Shown here piece by piece: positions 18,088 to 27,451 of a stretch of DNA of 64,000 nt. Source of the DNA: Providencia sp. (GTDB taxonomy: Bacteria; Pseudomonadota; Gammaproteobacteria; Enterobacterales; Enterobacteriaceae); NCBI RefSeq assembly GCF_003533305.1, contig NZ_DOEH01000031.1, forward strand, positions 1-64,000, read 5' to 3'. The position numbers and the translations under genes were made by a program. The notes below the pieces were generated by a model. That model was not told the DNA's origin, did not search any database, and saw only the letters and a program-made list of their open reading frames with translations. How positions within the stretch are numbered: position 1 is the first letter of the stretch; the number at the start of each line of letters is the position of its first letter.

Positions 18088-19251
18088 GTGAATCAGTCCA
18101 CTACTATCATGCGCAAGCGCGACAATACATTCGTACCCGTTGCAGGTTTAACGATTTTTGCTATTGCATCGGGTTATTTAATGAGCTTAATCCCGTTATC
18201 GATGGGAAGCTTTAATATCGACATTAGCTATGCGGGTTGGTTGGCGAGTGCCTACTATATTGGTCTGCTAATAGGTTCGTTGTTGATTGAACCTATTATT
18301 GCCAAAATTGGTCATCGACTGGCCTTTATTGGTTTTTTATTGATGCTTGCTGCAACAGTTGTGGTTTTACCTTGGACACCAACAATTGAAGCATGGTTAC
18401 CCAATAGGTTGATTGCTGGTATTGCAGTGGCGGGGATCTTTGTTGTTGTCGAATCATGGCTATTAATTGGTGATAACCAAAAAGAGCGTGCAAAGCGTCT
18501 TAGTTTTTATATGACGTCTTTGTATGGTGGCACAACGCTTGGGCAGCTTGCCATTGGATTTATTGGTACACAAGGTGCTTATCCATTTATGGTGGTGCTG
18601 GGATTACTGCTTTTAGCGGTGATGCCACCATTATTGTTTCGTCAAGGCCAACCAGAAAGTGGAATTCACCAAAAGTTATCGTTTAAAAAAATTAGCCGCC
18701 TAAGTAAGCCTGCTATTATTGGTTGTATGGTTTCTGGCATTTTAATGGGAACGATTTATGGTTTGATGCCGTTATCGCTGAAAAAAGATCAGTTTACCAC
18801 TGAGCAAGTCGGGGTGTTAATGGCCTCAATCATTCTTGGTGGTATGATAATACAGCCAATTATTAGCAAGTTATCTGTGATGATAAGCAAAACATTGCTA
18901 CTGGCAATGGTGTCTTTGCTTGGCGTATTCGCAATGGGTGTTATTTACATTTCGAGCGATTATTTAGTGATGATTATTGCGTTAGCATTGCTTGGCATGT
19001 CCTCATTTGCACTCTATCCAATTGCTATTACATTAGCTTGCGATAACTTAGATTCATCGTATATCGTGGCTGCAACTCAAGTGATGCTATTTAGCTATAG
19101 TGTAGGTTCAGCGATGGGACCATTAGCTGCTGGGACCTTCTTAGCGCAGTATAATGGTTTAGTTGATTTCTTCTTTATTGTATTGATTGTGACGGCGATT
19201 TATATGCTAGTCGCAAGTTTACGCCGTAAAGCGAGTGTGCTGGCGAACTAA
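18088..19251 (+). CDS. YcaD-like MFS transporter
   Basis: A 387-residue, 12-helix MFS protein. The layout resembles E. coli YcaD: GWLASAYYIGLLIGSLL with a following IGHR loop, RLIAGIAVAGIFVVVESWL in helix 4, SGILMGTIYGLMPL at helix 7, and LALLGMSSFALYPIAITLACD late. The substrate is unknown; no neighbour suggests one. A GTG start at 18088 with GGAGAGTGGGG upstream is chosen; ATG 18109 is an alternative. It is a single gene closed by a strong terminator. Confidence 0.82.
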   Translation: MNQSTTIMRKRDNTFVPVAGLTIFAIASGYLMSLIPLSMGSFNIDISYAGWLASAYYIGLLIGSLLIEPIIAKIGHRLAFIGFLLMLAATVVVLPWTPTIEAWLPNRLIAGIAVAGIFVVVESWLLIGDNQKERAKRLSFYMTSLYGGTTLGQLAIGFIGTQGAYPFMVVLGLLLLAVMPPLLFRQGQPESGIHQKLSFKKISRLSKPAIIGCMVSGILMGTIYGLMPLSLKKDQFTTEQVGVLMASIILGGMIIQPIISKLSVMISKTLLLAMVSLLGVFAMGVIYISSDYLVMIIALALLGMSSFALYPIAITLACDNLDSSYIVAATQVMLFSYSVGSAMGPLAAGTFLAQYNGLVDFFFIVLIVTAIYMLVASLRRKASVLAN

Positions 19252-19285
19252 TCAGTTATTTATCGTTTTAAATGCGATAAAAAAT

Positions 19286-19330
19286 AATGCCGCGATGTTT
19301 CTATTTTACTTATAGAAATATCGCGGCATT
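19286..19330. terminator. Strong bidirectional terminator
   Basis: AATGCCGCGAT / ATCGCGGCATT, with an inner TTTCTAT / ATAGAAA stem. It is followed by TTTTTATT on the plus strand, and lies between convergent genes. Confidence 0.9.
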
Positions 19331-19345
19331 TTTATTGGAACTAGC

Positions 19346-20290
19346 TTATTTTTTCTTATTTATTGATGCTGTTGCAAATGCGGGTTCAGTTTGTGTGATT
19401 GATTGCGTTTCTGTGATCCTTTGTTCCCATAATTCACCGAGCTTGAAATCCCACGAAAGCGGTGAAATAACTGTACGTCCTGCATTTGGTGCGAAGGTAA
19501 GTTCACTAAAATACAAGGTGTTTTCATCTGACATTAAAAAATCAGCACGGCAATAGTCAAATGGTGTGACTAATATTTGAGCTAGCCTTAGCATTTCTTG
19601 GAATAAAGGTGGCTCAGATACGGGCTCTAACATATTAGGGTAATCAAAAGTCACGGGTTGTAGTTGCCAATTGATATCGTAGATATTGATGAATTCATGA
19701 CCAAATTCATCGGTATAATCGATCTCTGCATAGACGGGTTTGCCAGAAAAACAATGAATGCGGCAGGTTTCAGGAACTAACTTTCTATTTTTATTAGCAA
19801 ATAGATCAATATATTCTTCACAAATTATTTGAGGAGCAATATCTTTATAGTGACGTTCACGTGTAATGTAATAAAGATTTTTCATTAAATGAAATGATAA
19901 TTTTTCTTTGGCTTTATGTAGATCAAATTTGGCTCTATTTTGGCAAATAATACTACTGCCACTATCATGATTACACTTTAATACAAAGCGTTTAGGGAGT
20001 TTATCAATATTGATTTCATTTACATGATTAAAGGCGGCTAAAATTGGTACTAAATATTCATAGCCTATTGTACGAGAAACATAATCTCTTACTGCAAGCT
20101 TGTCTGCTAATTGTGTATAAAGTGGGTTTTTGTCATATATCATCCTAAAGTTTACTTTTTCATTAAAGCTTTTCGGTGTCTTGATATTAGGTATGTAACC
20201 TAATTTTTTAGTAAATTTATTAGTAAGATAGGCTTTATCACTGATAATAAATGTGCGTAATTTTTTGAGAAAATACTCTAATTTTTTCAT
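19346..20290 (-). CDS. TupA-like ATP-grasp protein
   Basis: A 314-residue protein of the TupA-like ATP-grasp group. Recognisable parts are FNEKVNFRMIYDKNPLYTQLADKLAVRDYV, the P-loop-like FVLKCNHDSGSSIIC, QIICEEYI, YAEIDYTDEFGHEFINIYD, and the metal-binding DYCRADFLMSDENTLYFSELTFAPNAG. Family members are often encoded in cell-surface polysaccharide or teichuronopeptide loci, where they may ligate amino acids to a surface polymer. Here it stands alone, so its acceptor is unknown. ATG 20290 (MKKLEYFLKK) is taken; ATG 20305 is possible, and neither has a strong ribosome site. Confidence 0.78.
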   Translation of the reverse strand: MKKLEYFLKKLRTFIISDKAYLTNKFTKKLGYIPNIKTPKSFNEKVNFRMIYDKNPLYTQLADKLAVRDYVSRTIGYEYLVPILAAFNHVNEINIDKLPKRFVLKCNHDSGSSIICQNRAKFDLHKAKEKLSFHLMKNLYYITRERHYKDIAPQIICEEYIDLFANKNRKLVPETCRIHCFSGKPVYAEIDYTDEFGHEFINIYDINWQLQPVTFDYPNMLEPVSEPPLFQEMLRLAQILVTPFDYCRADFLMSDENTLYFSELTFAPNAGRTVISPLSWDFKLGELWEQRITETQSITQTEPAFATASINKKK

Positions 20291-20530
20291 GAGAGTGGCA
20301 ACCATTCTGAAAATATAATTGGTGTTGTTATGGAATATAATTATTTTTTAAGTATATTTCGGCTATTTTAAATAAAGAGTAAATAGATTTTAGTTTTAAG
20401 AATAAAAACACTATTTCAATACTTTGTTTAATGAATTGATAGTTTATTAAACAAAGAGTAAACAACCATAAAAATAAACGGTTATTAAATATAAAATCTG
20501 GATGAATTTATATCAATAATCGAATCATTT

Positions 20531-20567
20531 GTTTTATTAAATGGTTTTATTAAATGGTTTTATTAAG
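20531..20567. repeat. 13-bp tandem repeat, 2.8 copies
   Basis: GTTTTATTAAATG at 20531 and 20544, then GTTTTATTAAG at 20557. It lies in the 435-bp AT-rich gap between the divergent ATP-grasp and YWTD genes, which otherwise shows nothing but promoter-like AT sequence. Confidence 0.85.
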
Positions 20568-20725
20568 TTTTTTCCATAGCACTCTTCATTTTATTAATCC
20601 CTATACTTTATGACTGTATAATATCGGATATTTAGCTTGAAACATTAAGGATTTATTTAGTGCATTGGCTAATGCATTTTTCATCAACTATATTTAATTA
20701 TATCGAAATATATGATGAGGTTTGT

Positions 20726-21628
20726 ATGTCCCAAAATCCTGAAATATCTTACCCTTATCTGCTATTACTTGATGCCATCAATCCCGCTATTATTCAGTTG
20801 GACACGACAAGTTTAGTGACTTTCAATCTGATTGATGAGCTTGGTGGTACGCCTGATGGTATTGCTATTGATCATATCAATCGTTTGATTTATTGGACTA
20901 ATATGGGCGATAACTATGAAGCTGATGACGGTTCACTCAATTTAATTAATTTTGATGGTAGTGGTCGAAAAATGCTATTAGGTCATGGGCAACTTCGAAC
21001 ACCTAAGCAGCTGTTATTGGAAAGTCAAAGCCAACGTCTATATTGGTGTGATAGAGAAGGCGGTAAGGTTTGTTCCTGCAAGACGGATGGGACTGATCTC
21101 CAAACACACATTCGGCGACCTAGGACAGTGACTGATAGCGTTGATATCTTAGATCAATGTGTTGGTATTGCATTAGATTTGGATGCGAATTGGTTATATT
21201 GGACTCAAAAAGGGCCTGCAAAAGGAAATAAAGGACGAATATTCCGGATGCCATTATCAAAGTCATCAGGTGATTTCGTTGATGAATCTGATGCTGATAA
21301 TATTCAGCTACTGCTGGACAAACTGCCAGAGCCCATTGACCTCTTATTCGATAAAGAGACTCAAATTCTTTATTGGACCGACAGAGGCTCAGAGCCTAAT
21401 GGAAATAGCTTGAATTGTGCGAACGTGACTGATGATGGGCTAAATAATTATCGAGTTATTTGTCGGGGATTTAAAGAGGCGATTGGCTTAGCTTACAATA
21501 AGCCGGAAAATATCATGTATATTGCTGATCTTAGTGGGGGAGTCTATCGAGTAATGCTGAGCAATGGACAATTTGATAAGATTCACCAAGGTAATGGCTA
21601 TACCGGACTGGCTCAATTTTCAGGTTGA
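20726..21628 (+). CDS. YWTD-repeat beta-propeller protein
   Basis: A 300-residue protein built of repeats with YWTD-type motifs: LIYWTN, LYWCD, LYWTQ, LYWTD and a final MYIADLSGGVYR. They are spaced about 45-50 residues apart, which suggests a six-bladed propeller like the LDL-receptor class B domain. No signal peptide or membrane helix is seen if translation starts at ATG 20726, which GATGAGG precedes at good spacing. Similar bacterial proteins are poorly characterised; a lactonase or sugar-binding role is possible but unsupported. A terminator follows. Confidence 0.75.
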   Translation: MSQNPEISYPYLLLLDAINPAIIQLDTTSLVTFNLIDELGGTPDGIAIDHINRLIYWTNMGDNYEADDGSLNLINFDGSGRKMLLGHGQLRTPKQLLLESQSQRLYWCDREGGKVCSCKTDGTDLQTHIRRPRTVTDSVDILDQCVGIALDLDANWLYWTQKGPAKGNKGRIFRMPLSKSSGDFVDESDADNIQLLLDKLPEPIDLLFDKETQILYWTDRGSEPNGNSLNCANVTDDGLNNYRVICRGFKEAIGLAYNKPENIMYIADLSGGVYRVMLSNGQFDKIHQGNGYTGLAQFSG

Positions 21629-21642
21629 AAAATAGCACGGCG

Positions 21643-21685
21643 ATAGTTCAAGATGCAGTGGATACCAGCCTGCATTTTGAACTAT
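21643..21685. terminator. Terminator between convergent genes
   Basis: ATAGTTCAAGATGCAG pairs with CTGCATTTTGAACTAT, a 16-bp stem with one mismatch and an 11-nt loop. Confidence 0.8.
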
Positions 21686-21702
21686 GTTATTTAGACCTAT
21701 TT

Positions 21703-22803
21703 TTATTGATGAATTGGCGGCTCACCCATTTTACGTAAAAAACGTATTTGCGCTTTAACCAGTTCGCGATAGTTAATGCAGCGGTATGGCATATTATATT
21801 CTTTTGCAAGTTGAGAAATGATGTGCGCAAGAGCAGGGTAGTGGCGATGATGCCAATGAGGAAATAAATGGTGTGTTAAGTGGTAATTAAGCCCACCAGT
21901 TAAACGCCATAAATAATGTGGTGAAGGGATCCAGTCACACGAGGTGACAAAATTATGGTGATACCAACCATGAGGTATTATTTTGTCGTCTGGTGGTGTG
22001 AAAAATTGGGTTTCAGCCCAATGGGTGCCAAGTAATAGGTAGATTACAAATAATGAAGCAACCATTTGGCTAGCTAAATAAGTTAATAATATAGCCATAA
22101 TACTGATGCCATTGGCGTGAGCAATAATTAAAGGTAATCCTAACATTAAAGCTAGATGGCATAATTTACTGGACAGAAATAGAAACCAGCCTAATTTCCT
22201 ATTGAGTATTTTCTTCGTTTTTATTGGGGTTTTTCCCGTTCTATCTGACCAATCAAAGACTAAAGCAATCCAAGTTAATGATAACGAAGCTACAAATGGC
22301 CAATAGATATGTTGAAACCGCATAAATGGTCGCCATTTTTGAAATGGTGTTTGGCGAAAAATTCCATTCTCTTCAGTATCAAGATCGTAATGTTCAATAT
22401 TGGCATAATGATGGTGAAAATAAACATGTCTTGCACGCCAAAACTCGGGTTCTAGACCTAGTGGCAGTGTCACGAGGCGACCAAACACTCGGTTTTTCCA
22501 ACTCGTTTTAAATAAGGTGTTATGACAGGCATCATGTTGGCCGATGACATTTAAAAACATGGTCAATAAAACGAAGCTAAAATAGCAAAGGGAGTAAATC
22601 AGTGTTGAAGAGGTCGAAAGCGTGGGGAGATAACACAAAATAGCGACCATAAACAAACTGATGATTACAGCAATATCTAAATGACTAGCATATACATGGT
22701 CTTGTTTTTCTTGCAGATAATCTCGGCTAGCCTGTTTTAAAGCGAGATGAAAATGCTGCTCATGAGTTTGTGTAAACTGCAGTTCTGGTTCAGCGGAACA
22801 CAT
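21703..22803 (-). CDS. Membrane fatty-acid desaturase
   Basis: A 366-residue di-iron membrane enzyme. The three histidine boxes are intact: GQHDACHNTLF (HxxxH), RHVYFHHHYANIEHYD (HxxHH) and LNYHLTHHLFPHWHHRHYP (HxxHH). Hydrophobic pairs between them give about four to six membrane spans. It should introduce a double bond into phospholipid or acyl-CoA fatty acids with O2 and an electron donor not encoded nearby. It is a single gene. This aerobic desaturase would supplement the anaerobic FabA route usual for enterics. Confidence 0.85.
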   Translation of the reverse strand: MCSAEPELQFTQTHEQHFHLALKQASRDYLQEKQDHVYASHLDIAVIISLFMVAILCYLPTLSTSSTLIYSLCYFSFVLLTMFLNVIGQHDACHNTLFKTSWKNRVFGRLVTLPLGLEPEFWRARHVYFHHHYANIEHYDLDTEENGIFRQTPFQKWRPFMRFQHIYWPFVASLSLTWIALVFDWSDRTGKTPIKTKKILNRKLGWFLFLSSKLCHLALMLGLPLIIAHANGISIMAILLTYLASQMVASLFVIYLLLGTHWAETQFFTPPDDKIIPHGWYHHNFVTSCDWIPSPHYLWRLTGGLNYHLTHHLFPHWHHRHYPALAHIISQLAKEYNMPYRCINYRELVKAQIRFLRKMGEPPIHQ

Positions 22804-23372
22804 ATTTCTCTTGCCTATGTTTTACAAAAAATAATTACAGAGATTATATCGTTTGCCCTACAGTTATCGCAAAACAATTAGTGTTAGTTTCACTGCTTTA
22901 AACTTATTCTTAATTATTATTTTTGTAAAATAAAATAGTGCTGAGAATACGCATTTTATGACTTTCACCAGATTGATTTAATACATTTTATTTTAGATTT
23001 AAGTTTATATATTCTTAAATTTAGCTTTGGTTGTATTTTTTGTGGGCGTTGTGTTTATATTAAACTAATAACATAATGTAATTAATTTGTGGGAAAGGGG
23101 AGAGACAAAGTGGGGTTGAGGAGTTACATCCATGTAATTTAATCCATTGATACTAATATAACTAATAAATATGTATCTGTCTGTAATAAATTAAATTAAA
23201 ATGTAACAACGATTTTATTTACAATTATTTTTACTTCAATACAACTATTTTGAGTAATAAGTGATTGTGTTCTTGATTTTATATCAACATTAAGAATGTT
23301 ACCTATATGAATAATTATATTTAAATGTTTCCATTAGATGAAGATTAAATAATTATCTATTAGGGAAAATAA
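22804..23372. other. AT-rich intergenic region
   Basis: About 570 bp with no credible gene. A short G-rich island at 23092-23120 is followed by the palindrome TTACAT-CC-ATGTAA at 23124-23137. The right part would hold the promoter of the DUF1090 gene. Confidence 0.5.
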
Positions 23373-23693
23373 ATGAAACGTATATTTTTTATCATGCTAT
23401 CAATAATAATATTTCCATTCTCCTCCCAAGCTGGGTCGCAATATTATGGTTGTGATAAAAAAATTACTCAGCTTGAAAAACAACTCAGCTATGCAAAGCG
23501 TTATGGTAACAAATATAGAGTTGAAGGCCTTGAAAGAGCAATAGTAAATACTCAAAATCATTGCTATGACCATTATTCTGGGGCTACGGGAGCAACGAGA
23601 TATAGTCACGATGATGCATTTTCTAAAACTCAAGAATTAGTGCGAGAGATTGAAATTCTTAAAAAAGAAATTGAGCGATTAAAAAAGGAATAA
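23373..23693 (+). CDS. DUF1090 family exported protein (YqjC-like)
   Basis: A 106-residue protein with a signal peptide ending near SSQA. The mature part has the DUF1090 pattern: CDKKITQLEKQLSYAKRYGNKYRVEGLERAIVNTQNHC, with two conserved cysteines framing a helical hairpin, then a C-terminal helix EIEILKKEIERLKKE. It is probably periplasmic. The function of the family is unknown; some members respond to envelope or acid stress. It is monocistronic and convergent with the next gene. Confidence 0.8.
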   Translation: MKRIFFIMLSIIIFPFSSQAGSQYYGCDKKITQLEKQLSYAKRYGNKYRVEGLERAIVNTQNHCYDHYSGATGATRYSHDDAFSKTQELVREIEILKKEIERLKKE

Positions 23694-23727
23694 TACGCAT
23701 AATTTAGATATTGAGTTAATTTTTCTA

Positions 23728-24036
23728 TCAAACTGATGGTGCAGGGCGAAAATATATGATGACTATATTCCCATTTTTTGCATTACTCTTGGGAAAATTC
23801 CATTTTTTTATCACATTAATGGTATCAACTTTAACTTTATGACTCGCTTTATAGCTATCGACTAATTCAATGTTTGTGACTTGCCCATCAGTCTTAATAT
23901 CGTACTTTACTTTTAACCAAGTGTTATGAACATTTTTTTCTGTAGGCTCCATTATTGCCGATGACGTTATATTAGACTGACTACAGGATATGACTAGAAA
24001 GGAAAATATGATAATAAAAATAGATTTGCGCAGCAT
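23728..24036 (-). CDS. Small lipoprotein with TonB C-terminal-like domain
   Basis: A 102-residue precursor. The N-terminus is a lipoprotein signal with lipobox LVISC (Cys about 18). Residues 42-95 resemble the TonB C-terminal fold: VKYDIKTDGQVTNIELVDSY followed by TINVIKKWNFPKS, matching the family's V-x-I-x-x-DGxVxxVxVxxSS...WxFxP pattern. There is no membrane anchor other than the lipid and no proline-rich spacer, so it is not an energy transducer. It may bind an envelope partner. It is a single gene with a weak ribosome site. Confidence 0.65.
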   Translation of the reverse strand: MLRKSIFIIIFSFLVISCSQSNITSSAIMEPTEKNVHNTWLKVKYDIKTDGQVTNIELVDSYKASHKVKVDTINVIKKWNFPKSNAKNGNIVIIYFRPAPSV

Positions 24037-24239
24037 AAAAAACCCGTCAAATTGAATGATAATAATTAATTATATTGATGTGTCTAATAATTAGCAATGG
24101 ACATATTCAATAAATTTAATAGGTAAAACTGAATTTAACTTATTTTTTTGCAGATATTCTCAATAATATTAAGTTCACCTAAAGAGGGAAATGGTATTAG
24201 TTCGTTAGAAAACGCAAGGAACGGTTATCTATTTTGAAA

Positions 24240-24274
24240 AAGTAGCGTGATTTCTTATAAAGGTCACGCTACTT
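24240..24274 (-). terminator. Terminator of the catabolic operon
   Basis: AAGTAGCGTGA / TCACGCTACTT with a 13-nt loop. On the minus strand it is followed by TTTTTC. It lies 11 bp beyond the TPP-enzyme stop and marks the end of the 13-kb minus-strand gene run. Confidence 0.88.
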
Positions 24275-24284
24275 AATGTATTTG

Positions 24285-25928
24285 CTAAAATAATTTTTTC
24301 TGAGGTGGGCCCGAAAAATTCATTGTGCCAATATTATCCATTAGCACCTCAACGACAACCGGTTGATTTAACGCAATAGCCTGTTCAAGCGTGGATTTAA
24401 AATCCGTTGCTTTGGCTACTGTGAACGCGGTTATTCCCATCGATTCAGCAAGTTTACTAAATGAAGGCGTTAATAATTCATTATAGTATTGCCTGCCCGC
24501 AAAATATTTTTCTTGAATACCGCGCATAACGCCATAACCCTTGTCGTTCATAATGATTAAAACAATTGGTAATTGCTCTTGCGCCATGGTGGCAAGCTCA
24601 CCAATTCCTAACATCAACCCACCATCGCCGACTAAGCCCACTACAGGGCTATTTGGATTGGCCTTTGCACTTCCAATTGCCATGGATAAGCCTAAACCAA
24701 TAGCTCCAGCTAATGAATGAATGTTATGCATTGGGTGAGTGGCTTTAAGCAAACGGCTTCCCCATAAACTCCCCGAAACGGTGATATCACGTACAAAGAT
24801 ACCGTGCTCAGGTAAGGTTTGTTCAACGGCATCACTAAGGGAACTATAAGGGCCACATTGTTCTCGTAATTGCTGCTCGGCTTGCTCGACAGCCTTTTGT
24901 ACTTGTTGGCGCCATGAGGATGCTATTGGGCGATTTTCTTGCTCTACTTTATCGGCAAGTCCCTCAAGTAAAGCTTTGCAGTCTCCTGTGACACTGAGAT
25001 CGACAACATAGTTACGATTTGCGGCCAGAGGGTCAATATCGATTTGGATCAATGGATGAGGCAGCGGCAGTGACCATGTTTTGGTTTCGTTACTGCGTAA
25101 ACGAGAGCCTGCAATAAGTGTTAAATCACAAGTACGCATTAATGCATCAATGGCGTCAGCATTATGAAAGGCTCTAAGGCTAAATGGGTGTTCGTCTGAT
25201 AAAATGCCTCGCCCATGGGTACTACTGATGATGGCAATACCACAATCAGCCAGCCTTTTTACTGCATCTGTGGCTTGAAGTGCACCGGCACCAATCCATA
25301 ATAATGGACGTTGTGCAGATTTAAATTGTTCCCAAATTATATCAATTTCAGTGGTTGATATGGGTGGCAATGGCGCGCGATGAAGTGGGGCGCTGAGCAC
25401 CGATAATGGAACTTGGGTATTTTGAATATCGATAGGAATTTCTATTGAAACTGGGCCGCAAGGTACTGTTTGTGCAACTTGAATAGCTTTATGTAGTACT
25501 GCAACAGCTTGTTCTGCACTATGCACTCGAAACGCCTGTTTGGAGCTCGCGCGTAAAAAGCTTAATTGATCGCGTGTTTCATGAATAAACCCAGCGTCCA
25601 TATCCAAAAATGCTTTTTCAACTTGTCCGGTAATGTGGATCATGGGGGAGCTGGCATTCATGGCTTCAATCATTGATCCGACGGCATTACCCGCACCAGC
25701 GCCAGTGCTGGTGAGTGCGATACCGAGTCCACGAAAGCGGCTGTGAGCATCTGCCATCGTTACCGCACCAGCTTCACCTCGGCTGGGTGTGAAATCGATA
25801 ATACCACGCTGACCAATAGCATCTGCAATCGGTAAATTATGAATTGAAATAACACCATAAACTGTGCTGACTTGGTACTGCTCTAATGTTCTGGCGACAG
25901 CTTCGCCAACCGTGATAGTTTCAGACAT
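24285..25928 (-). CDS. Thiamine-diphosphate-dependent decarboxylase/synthase
   Basis: A 547-residue enzyme of the acetolactate synthase/benzoylformate decarboxylase superfamily. The N-terminal domain has VYGVISIHNLPIADAI and the catalytic Glu region RGEAGAVTMADAHSRF. The middle domain follows PCGPVSIEIPIDIQ. The C-terminal ThDP motif is GDGGLMLGIGELATMAQEQLPIVLIIMNDKGYGV (GDG...N). It probably decarboxylates a 2-oxo acid made in the pathway, giving an aldehyde for the adjacent aldehyde dehydrogenase. It is the last gene of the operon; a strong AAGGAGA site precedes ATG 25928. Confidence 0.85.
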   Translation of the reverse strand: MSETITVGEAVARTLEQYQVSTVYGVISIHNLPIADAIGQRGIIDFTPSRGEAGAVTMADAHSRFRGLGIALTSTGAGAGNAVGSMIEAMNASSPMIHITGQVEKAFLDMDAGFIHETRDQLSFLRASSKQAFRVHSAEQAVAVLHKAIQVAQTVPCGPVSIEIPIDIQNTQVPLSVLSAPLHRAPLPPISTTEIDIIWEQFKSAQRPLLWIGAGALQATDAVKRLADCGIAIISSTHGRGILSDEHPFSLRAFHNADAIDALMRTCDLTLIAGSRLRSNETKTWSLPLPHPLIQIDIDPLAANRNYVVDLSVTGDCKALLEGLADKVEQENRPIASSWRQQVQKAVEQAEQQLREQCGPYSSLSDAVEQTLPEHGIFVRDITVSGSLWGSRLLKATHPMHNIHSLAGAIGLGLSMAIGSAKANPNSPVVGLVGDGGLMLGIGELATMAQEQLPIVLIIMNDKGYGVMRGIQEKYFAGRQYYNELLTPSFSKLAESMGITAFTVAKATDFKSTLEQAIALNQPVVVEVLMDNIGTMNFSGPPQKKLF

Positions 25929-25968
25929 TGTGTTCTCCTTAATACGTCAATAATCCACTTAAGGACAT

Positions 25969-27438
25969 TTATTCACACCAACGGTTTGGTTGTGGGTTAA
26001 GCGCCAGAAAAATACTTTTTTGTTGCATATAGGCTTTGAGGCTCTCAAGGCCTTTCTCTCTTCCAAGTCCACTATCTTTAAAACCGCCAAAAGGTGTTGA
26101 GATGGAAAAAACTTTGTAGGTATTAATCCAAACTGTACCGACATCTAGCGTATCGGCTAATTTAAATGCACGAGTATAATCTTGCGTCCAAATACCGGCT
26201 GCAAGGCCATAAATAGAATCATTAGCATCATGAATTAGGCTGGTTTCATCATCGAAAGGAATAACAACGAGCACTGGGCCAAAAATTTCTTCCTGACACA
26301 CATGCGCTTGGTTAGTTAAGCCTTCGATAATCGTGGGTTCGAAATAGTGACCCGATTGCAGTGCGGGATCAGTTGGTACCTTGCCCCCGACACGAATTTT
26401 GCCCCCTTCTGCAATAGCTTGCGAGACGTAAGCTATGACACTATCTCGATGTGCAGAGGAGATCAGCGGACCAATATGTACGCGTTCTTGACGTGGGTCA
26501 CCGATGATGAGTCCTTGTGTGAGTTTCGTCAGTTTTTCAATAAAAGCTTGATAGACGCTTCGGGCGACAAATAAACGAGAACCTGCAATACAGGCTTGTC
26601 CCATTGAACTGAAAATACCATAACAAACACCGTGGGCTGCTAAATCTAAATCCGCATCATCTAAGACAATCGTTGGGGATTTTCCGCCTAATTCTAATGA
26701 GGTTCCAATCAGTTTATCGGCAGCAATATGAGCTAATTGGCGTCCCGTATTGGTGCCACCTGTAAATGAAATTTTTCGTACTAGTGGATGACGTACTAAT
26801 GCATCGCCAATAATTGAGCCTTTGCCGGGAAGCACGCTTAATAATCCTGCGGGTAACCCTGCTTGTTCAAAGAGTTCGGCAAGTTTAAGTGAAACAAGAG
26901 GAGTCGCTTCTGCGGGTTTTAAAATAACAGCATTACCGGCTGCAATTGCAGGCGCAATTTTTTGCATATCACTGGCAATGGGTGAGTTCCAAGGAGTGAT
27001 TGCGGCGATGACACCAAGGGGCTGATAGGTGCTAAGGGTCATGATGTCAGGTTGGCGACGGGGTGGCAATTCGCCACCACTGACTTCACATACTGCCGCA
27101 AAATAACGGGCGGTTGCGGCAGCACTCATCACCAATCCACGGGCTTCAGCCCAAGGCTTTCCATTGTCGAGAGTCTGTAACCTGACCAATTCTTCACATT
27201 GCTCGTCAATTAATGTACTGACTTTGAGTAGAATAGCGGCGCGTTGATGAGATGGCATATGGCGCCACTTCGGGTCACGCCAAGCTTTTTCGGCGGCGAT
27301 CACGGCATCCTCAACATCCTCAAGGCTAGCGCTATTGAGGGTTGCGACAACGTGGTTATCACCAGGAAAACGTGATTGCATTTGCTGACCGCGGCCTTGT
27401 TGCCATTTACCGCCGACAAAAATATCCCTGTTTTTCAT
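25969..27438 (-). CDS. NAD(P)-dependent aldehyde dehydrogenase
   Basis: A 489-residue ALDH-superfamily enzyme. The catalytic Glu is in SLELGGKSPTIVLDDADL, and the catalytic Cys in SMGQACIAGSRLFV, with Ala where most have Val or Thr. The nucleotide loop ISFTGGTNTGRQ and C-terminal PFGGFKDSGLGREKG are typical. ATG 27438 is chosen because AGGAG lies 8 bp upstream, 13 bp after the AspDH-like stop. It likely oxidises the aldehyde formed by the neighbouring TPP enzyme to a carboxylic acid. Confidence 0.88.
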   Translation of the reverse strand: MKNRDIFVGGKWQQGRGQQMQSRFPGDNHVVATLNSASLEDVEDAVIAAEKAWRDPKWRHMPSHQRAAILLKVSTLIDEQCEELVRLQTLDNGKPWAEARGLVMSAAATARYFAAVCEVSGGELPPRRQPDIMTLSTYQPLGVIAAITPWNSPIASDMQKIAPAIAAGNAVILKPAEATPLVSLKLAELFEQAGLPAGLLSVLPGKGSIIGDALVRHPLVRKISFTGGTNTGRQLAHIAADKLIGTSLELGGKSPTIVLDDADLDLAAHGVCYGIFSSMGQACIAGSRLFVARSVYQAFIEKLTKLTQGLIIGDPRQERVHIGPLISSAHRDSVIAYVSQAIAEGGKIRVGGKVPTDPALQSGHYFEPTIIEGLTNQAHVCQEEIFGPVLVVIPFDDETSLIHDANDSIYGLAAGIWTQDYTRAFKLADTLDVGTVWINTYKVFSISTPFGGFKDSGLGREKGLESLKAYMQQKSIFLALNPQPNRWCE

Positions 27439-27451
27439 TGTGCTACTCCTG

